Shown in pieces: positions 60,112 through 64,000 of a stretch of 64,000 bases of DNA. A model generated the notes under the pieces. It saw only the letters and a list, made by a program, of their open reading frames with translations. It did no database searches and was not told the origin of the DNA. The position numbers were made by a program, and so were the translations under genes. This stretch comes from Deinococcus yavapaiensis KR-236 (GTDB taxonomy: Bacteria > Deinococcota > Deinococci > Deinococcales > Deinococcaceae), in NCBI RefSeq assembly GCF_003217515.1, contig NZ_QJSX01000007.1, positions 16,944 to 80,943 on the forward strand. The letters are read 5' to 3'. Every line of letters starts with the position of its first letter. Position 1 is the first letter of the stretch.

Positions 60112-61109
60112 GCGCGGGCCTCTTTCACGACCAGTACGCCCGCGTCGTCTCGGTCCCGCGAGAAGTCGCGGTAAAGCACGCCCGCGATGAGGGTGGCGGG
60201 CTTCATCAAGAGTCCCGGGTAACGCTCCAGGCTCCAAGTGGACGTCAGACCGTCCGAGTGCATCACGAGCGTGCTGTCACGCGTCCACGGGCGCGTGTCT
60301 TCGTGCACGCGCGGCGTGGTCAAGCCGAGCGTGCCGTTTTGCGATACCAGGCCGCGCCGTCCTTCGGCCGTGACGATCGTCGCGCTGACGTTGCCCATGC
60401 CGCTGAACGTCACGACGCCGTCGCTCGGCTGCACGCGCGCCACGCCCGCCACGCCGCCGCGCGTGCCGCGCAAGCCGTGATGCACGGCGGCGAGCACGTC
60501 GTACGGCGCGGCGGCGGCGTGCGCGTGAAACGCGTCCAAGGCAGCGCGCGCCGCCTCGTGCGCGCCTACTCCGTGCCCGAGGCCGTCGACGAGGAGCGCG
60601 CCGAGATGTCCGCCACGCACGCTGATCGCCACGCCGTCTCCGCACACGCGCTCGCGAGGATGCGCGACGAGCAGCACCCCGAAGTCGAACGCCGAGGAAG
60701 CCTGCGGCGGCGTGGTGTACATGCGGGCGAGCACGGCCGTACCGAGGTCGGGCACCGAGTGGAAATCGAACACGCTCGCCAGACGCCGCACGGCGCCAAG
60801 GCCGGTGCCCGGCGTGCCCGCCGTGGAGTACCCGTCGCGCAGCACCTCGGCGGGTCGCGCCACGCCCGGCCCACGGTCGAGCGCCAGCACGTCGAGGCCC
60901 GTCACGCCTTCGAGCTCGAACGGTTGCACGAGCAATTCGCCGCCACGCGCGTGCTTCACGAGGTTCGACGCGAGTTCCGTGACGATGATCGCCACTTCGC
61001 CTTGCCGCACTTCCGTCATGCCGAGGATGCGCGCGAGCGTCACGCTCGCGCGTCGCGCCTCGCCGACACCGCTGTCTTCTTGCACGGCGCACTTCAAGCT
61101 TTCGCGCAC
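60108..61109 (-). CDS. RsbT-like ATPase fused to SpoIIE/RsbX-type PP2C phosphatase
   Basis: A 333-residue fusion. Residues about 1-135 are a GHKL switch ATPase (VTELASNLVKHARGG, LDRGPGVARP, GTGLGAVRRLASVFD). Residues about 140-333 are a PP2C-type SpoIIE/RsbX phosphatase with metal Asp motifs CGDGVAI, LLVDGLGHGVG, HSDGLT and DRDDAGVLV. In stressosome systems such phosphatases remove phosphate from RsbR/RsbS and reset the complex. The GTG start is 4 bases after the rsbT stop; the stop overlaps the next gene by four bases. Confidence 0.88.
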   Translation of the reverse strand: MRESLKCAVQEDSGVGEARRASVTLARILGMTEVRQGEVAIIVTELASNLVKHARGGELLVQPFELEGVTGLDVLALDRGPGVARPAEVLRDGYSTAGTPGTGLGAVRRLASVFDFHSVPDLGTAVLARMYTTPPQASSAFDFGVLLVAHPRERVCGDGVAISVRGGHLGALLVDGLGHGVGAHEAARAALDAFHAHAAAAPYDVLAAVHHGLRGTRGGVAGVARVQPSDGVVTFSGMGNVSATIVTAEGRRGLVSQNGTLGLTTPRVHEDTRPWTRDSTLVMHSDGLTSTWSLERYPGLLMKPATLIAGVLYRDFSRDRDDAGVLVVKEARA

Positions 61110-61113
61110 ATCG

Positions 61114-61518
61114 TCACTTCCATTTCGTCGCGATGACGCGCGTGCCCACCCCGGGGGTGGACTGAACTTCGAAGTCGCTCATGAGCCTCTTGGAGCCGCC
61201 GAGGCCGAGACCGAGACCGCCGCCCGTGGTAAAGCCGTCTTGAAGCGCGCGCGCCACATCGGGAATCCCGGGGCCTTGATCTTCGAAGGTGAGGCGCACG
61301 CCGATGCGTCCGCCCAGCTCGACGCGCTCGAGGCGCGCGAGGCCGCCGCCGCCGTGAATGAGCGTGTTACGCGCGAGCTCCGAGGCGGCCGTGACGAGTT
61401 TCGTCTGCTCGACGAGGCTGAAGCGCGTGTCCACGGCCAGTTGTCGCACCGCGTGCCGCACGCGCACCACGTCTTCTTCGCTGCGAATCGGCAACGTGTC
61501 AAGAGAAGCGGTCGTCAC
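61114..61518 (-). CDS. rsbT: Stressosome switch kinase RsbT
   Basis: A 134-residue GHKL kinase of the RsbT type, which phosphorylates RsbS/RsbR and then leaves the stressosome to activate its output. N-box is ASELARNTLIHGGGG, G1 FEDQGPGIPD, and G2 GGGLGLGLGGSKRLMSDF. The GTG at 61518 lies 20 bases inside the rsbS gene, so it is coupled. It is the first of three RsbT-type ATPase domains encoded in a row. Confidence 0.92.
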   Translation of the reverse strand: MTTASLDTLPIRSEEDVVRVRHAVRQLAVDTRFSLVEQTKLVTAASELARNTLIHGGGGLARLERVELGGRIGVRLTFEDQGPGIPDVARALQDGFTTGGGLGLGLGGSKRLMSDFEVQSTPGVGTRVIATKWK

Positions 61519-61900
61519 GCCCGCCCCCGAATTCGGTGCGCCGCGCGTCGATGGAGGCGCGCAGACGCCCCATGCCTTGCTCTACGTTCAAGGCGGTGCG
61601 CACGTGCTTCCACGTCACGCCGAGTTCCACGAGCGTGATCGCCACGGCCGGTTGCATGCCGACGATCATCGTGTCCGCGTCGAGCACGCGGCTCATCGCG
61701 GCGATGTTGCCGAGCACCCGACCGATGAACGAGTCGACGATGTCGAGCGCGGAAATGTCGATGAGCACGCCGCGCGCGCCCGTCTTGACGATCATGTTCG
61801 TGAGGTCGTCTTGCAAAGCGAGCGCGAGCCGATCGTGCATGTCCACTTGAATCGTGACGAGCAGGCAATCGCCGAGCTTGAGAATCGGAAGGCGGTCCAT
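61499..61900 (-). CDS. rsbS: Stressosome STAS protein RsbS
   Basis: A 133-residue STAS-domain protein. The phosphorylatable Ser is kept in VLIDISALDIVDSFIGRVLG, and GMQPAVAITLVELGVTWKHVRTALNVEQG matches RsbS closely. RsbS binds RsbT in the stressosome core and releases it when phosphorylated. It starts 7 bases after the rsbR stop. Confidence 0.93.
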   Translation of the reverse strand: MDRLPILKLGDCLLVTIQVDMHDRLALALQDDLTNMIVKTGARGVLIDISALDIVDSFIGRVLGNIAAMSRVLDADTMIVGMQPAVAITLVELGVTWKHVRTALNVEQGMGRLRASIDARRTEFGGGRDDRFS

Positions 61901-61907
61901 GCCGCCG

Positions 61908-62765
61908 TTACGCGAGCGGACCGCGCGCGACGCGGAAGCCGCTGCGTTCCATGGCGACTTGAATGGCGTCCGCGAGGGACGCTTTCGTAAGGACGCCGCT
62001 GAGGTCGATGCCGAGATGCACGATGGTCTGCGCGATTTGAGGGCGGATGCCGCTGATGATGCACTCCGTGCCCATGAGTTGCGCGGCTGCCACCGTGCGC
62101 AGCAGGTGCTGCGCGACGAGCGTGTCGACGGTCGGAACGCCGGTGATGTCGATGATCGCGATCGTCGCGCTCGTCTCGACGATGCGCGTGAGAAGCGTCT
62201 CCATCACGATTTGCGTGCGCTCGCTGTCGAGGGTGCCGATGAGCGGCAACGCCACGACGCCTTCCCAGACTTTCACGACGGGCGTCGAGAGTTCGAGCAT
62301 CTCTTGGCGTTGCCGCTCGATGATCGTTTCACGGCTGCGTTGGTACACCTCGACGGTGTAAAGCCCCAAGCGGTCGAGGAGCGTCGTGATCGTCCACAAC
62401 GCCTCGGCGAGATCCACGATGGAGGTGTCGGCACGCAGACGCTCGAACAGCGGTTGCTTGAACGAGAAGACGAACGTCGCGACTTCCGAGAAGGTGAAGC
62501 CTTGAGCGGCGCGTTGCCTCGACAAGCTTTCCAGGAACGCGCGCACGCCCGTCCACGGCTCGCCTTGAACGTCGTTCAAGGCGCCGCTTTGCACGGCGCG
62601 CGTGAAATGCCGCAAGAAGTCTTGCGATTGCATGCGCAGTTCCGCTTCCCCGATCAAATCACGGCGAAACGTGGCCGAGGCCAATTGCTCGCCGACCCAG
62701 CGTTGCAGCAACGCGTCCGGGTCATGCTGTACGGCTTGTACGATCCATTGGTCAGAGTTCGTCAT
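61908..62765 (-). CDS. rsbR: Stressosome sensor RsbR
   Basis: A 285-residue RsbR. The N-terminal helical, globin-like sensor region (about 1-150) is followed by a linker helix and a C-terminal STAS domain (about 165-280). The STAS domain holds the key Thr sites: the first in IIDITGVPTVDTLVAQHLL, and a second conserved Thr/Ser region in IRPQIAQTIVHLGID. RsbR and RsbS build the stressosome shell. A lone rsbR gene is seen here. The sensor part differs from known haem or LOV types, so the signal is unknown. The start has no strong ribosome binding site; the gene follows the receiver at 62844 by 78 bases. Confidence 0.92.
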   Translation of the reverse strand: MTNSDQWIVQAVQHDPDALLQRWVGEQLASATFRRDLIGEAELRMQSQDFLRHFTRAVQSGALNDVQGEPWTGVRAFLESLSRQRAAQGFTFSEVATFVFSFKQPLFERLRADTSIVDLAEALWTITTLLDRLGLYTVEVYQRSRETIIERQRQEMLELSTPVVKVWEGVVALPLIGTLDSERTQIVMETLLTRIVETSATIAIIDITGVPTVDTLVAQHLLRTVAAAQLMGTECIISGIRPQIAQTIVHLGIDLSGVLTKASLADAIQVAMERSGFRVARGPLA

Positions 62766-62843
62766 ACGTCAATATGCTTCCGTCGAGCTCGAGGCGGGCC
62801 GACGCCTTTGCGAGGAGTGTAGCAGCAAGCGCTTCGTGCGGCG

Positions 62844-63281
62844 TCACGAGAGCTCGGATGAAGGGGGACGGTCGGGCGCGAACAGCACGTGGTGAAACCA
62901 AAAGGCGTTCAAGGCGCTCAAGGCCGCCTGGAGTCGCTCGGGCGTGTCGGGCTTGATCAGCACGGCGTTCGCGTACTGCTGGTACGCGCCGCGCACGTTG
63001 TGATCGTCGTCGTGCCCGGTCAGCACGATGATGGGCATCGCCGAGGTGCTCGGATCGCTTTTCAAGTGCCGCAGCAACTCCAAGCCGGACAAGGAGGGCA
63101 TCACGAGGTCGAGCAGCATCAAGCGCGGAGGATGCTCGCGTACCGCCGACAGGGCTTCTTGGCCGTCGCGCGCCACCTGCACGTCGAAAGCGGGATTGAT
63201 GCGTTCGAGAAGTCGACGCGTCAGGTACGAATACCCTTCGTTGTCTTCGGCGAGCAGCACGGGAAGTGAACGTGTCGACAT
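62844..63281 (-). CDS. Single-domain response regulator upstream of the stressosome genes
   Basis: A 145-residue receiver: acidic pocket VLLAEDNEGY, phospho-acceptor in LMLLDLVMPSLSG, VLTGHDDDHNV and VLIKPD. There is no output domain. The ATG follows GGGGAGA. It is on the same strand as and 78 bases upstream of rsbR, so it is probably the first gene of that operon, a candidate target of the kinases encoded at its end. Confidence 0.88.
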   Translation of the reverse strand: MSTRSLPVLLAEDNEGYSYLTRRLLERINPAFDVQVARDGQEALSAVREHPPRLMLLDLVMPSLSGLELLRHLKSDPSTSAMPIIVLTGHDDDHNVRGAYQQYANAVLIKPDTPERLQAALSALNAFWFHHVLFAPDRPPSSELS

Positions 63282-63371
63282 GGATTCTCCCCGTTCAGCT
63301 TACCTCGCTTTGTCGCGGCGTGGACGACGCCACCTCGGTGGCCGAAGCGAACGACGGCCAGGAGGACTCGC

Positions 63372-64000
63372 TCAAATGCCCGCGGCGTGCTCGCGTTGCT
63401 CGCTCGGCTGCACGTCATCGAGCCGCACGCCTCGCCGCAACCGCTCGAATTCGAACACGCTCAAATCCAGCGTGGTGTACCGCCCGTCGAGCAGCACCTC
63501 CGCCACGCCACGCCCGATTCCCGGCGCGTGCATCACGCCGTGGCCGCTCAAGCCGCACGCGAACAGCAAGTTCCGCATATCCGGGTGCGGACCGATCACG
63601 GCGTTCTGATCGAAGGTGTTCAGCTCGTAATGTCCCGCCCAAGCGTCCACCAGCGTCACGCGCTCGAAGCCGCGCACGCGACGCGCCAACGCCGGACGCA
63701 GCACCTCCTCGAACAACGCGTGATCCACGCCGAGGTCCTCGGTGTCCGGATCGTCGTGCGGCAACGGCGACGTCACCGCCATGAATCCGCCTCCGTACGG
63801 CCTCGCGTACAGCCCTCGTCCGTCCGGCAGGGGCTCGACGAGGTTCACGAAGCCCACCGGGGGCGTGTCCGCGTGGAACACGAAGGCGCTGCGTTTACGC
63901 GACTCGACCGGCAACGGCACGCCTGCCTGCGCCGCCACCCGGCCCGCTTGCGCTCCGGCGGCGTTCACGACGCTCTCCACCGTCAAGGAGGTGCCGTCGT
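63372..64000 (-). CDS. FAD-dependent oxidoreductase (DAO family), C-terminal part
   Basis: The last about 210 residues of a DAO/glycine oxidase-type FAD enzyme; the gene continues beyond the window edge. AYARPYGGGFMAVT-like substrate-domain strands (here LYARPYGGGFMAV), the WAGHYELNTFDQNAVIGPHPD segment and the final FAD contact FACGLSGHGVMHAPGIGRGVAEVLL are typical. Substrate not known; it may oxidise an amine or amino acid. The FAD-binding GxGxxG motif would be outside the window. Confidence 0.8.
   Translation of the reverse strand, partial: DGTSLTVESVVNAAGAQAGRVAAQAGVPLPVESRKRSAFVFHADTPPVGFVNLVEPLPDGRGLYARPYGGGFMAVTSPLPHDDPDTEDLGVDHALFEEVLRPALARRVRGFERVTLVDAWAGHYELNTFDQNAVIGPHPDMRNLLFACGLSGHGVMHAPGIGRGVAEVLLDGRYTTLDLSVFEFERLRRGVRLDDVQPSEQREHAAGI

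Noticed and set aside
62740..62790. Deinococcus radiation/desiccation response motif upstream of rsbR
   Set aside because: The AT-rich stretch here does not form the 17-base palindrome, and no match was found elsewhere by eye.
63329..63342. Hairpin after the FAD oxidoreductase gene
   Set aside because: The stem is only six base pairs and is not followed by a T run; too weak to call.
1..64000. CRISPR arrays, rRNA, tRNA and insertion sequences
   Set aside because: No regularly spaced repeats, conserved RNA stretches, transposase motifs or paired terminal repeats with target duplications were recognised by reading.

Overview
The window is GC-rich, densely coded bacterial DNA that most likely comes from a Deinococcus-type organism. 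This is inferred from three things: many start codons that follow a TANNNT -10 hexamer by only 5-8 bases (leaderless transcripts, common in Deinococcus), the gene content (a HelD/UvrD-like helicase, dGTPase, many soluble GAF/PAS kinases, an RsbRST stressosome), and the codon and GC style. No rRNA, tRNA, CRISPR array or intact insertion sequence was recognised.

Layout. 1-2.7 kb: a tandem array of Roadblock/LC7 genes paired with V4R-like genes. Two Roadblock copies are identical base for base; a third is a remnant. 3-6.4 kb: a large GAF-PAS-PAS-PAS-GAF-GGDEF-EAL cyclic-di-GMP protein. 6.6-10.8 kb: a PBP4-type carboxypeptidase, a DJ-1/PfpI protein, and a winged-helix regulator with an MFS exporter. 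10.9-15.9 kb: a GAF/PAS histidine kinase, a GNAT acetyltransferase, and a kinase-like protein that has lost its catalytic residues. 15.9-19 kb: a GntR/FCD regulator divergent from an M20 peptidase and a diaminopropionate ammonia-lyase-like enzyme. 19-26.5 kb: mostly exported proteins of unknown function, a tautomerase and a lipase-like hydrolase. 26.8-44.6 kb: two SARP/BTAD ATPase regulators, a HelD-like helicase, dGTPase, more exported proteins, and a MerR regulator next to a metallo-beta-lactamase-fold hydrolase.

45-52 kb is a signalling block. Four genes (kinase, receiver, kinase, receiver) overlap at every junction. A further kinase lies upstream, divergent from another single-domain receiver. 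52.6-57 kb holds a CocE/NonD hydrolase, a P-loop kinase, small proteins and a cold-shock protein. 57-63.3 kb is a compact minus-strand operon: receiver, RsbR, RsbS, RsbT, an RsbT-like/PP2C fusion, an RsbT-like/kinase/receiver fusion, and a receiver/kinase hybrid. This looks like a stressosome wired into two-component signalling instead of an alternative sigma factor. The window ends inside a DAO-type FAD oxidoreductase.

Common thread: there are seven kinase-type proteins (six apparently active, one degenerate) and four single-domain receivers, but no response regulator with a recognisable DNA-binding domain. Signalling probably runs through protein contacts, phosphatase and ATPase switches, and cyclic-di-GMP. 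Many operons end in perfect 14-21 bp hairpins that usually lack a long T run.
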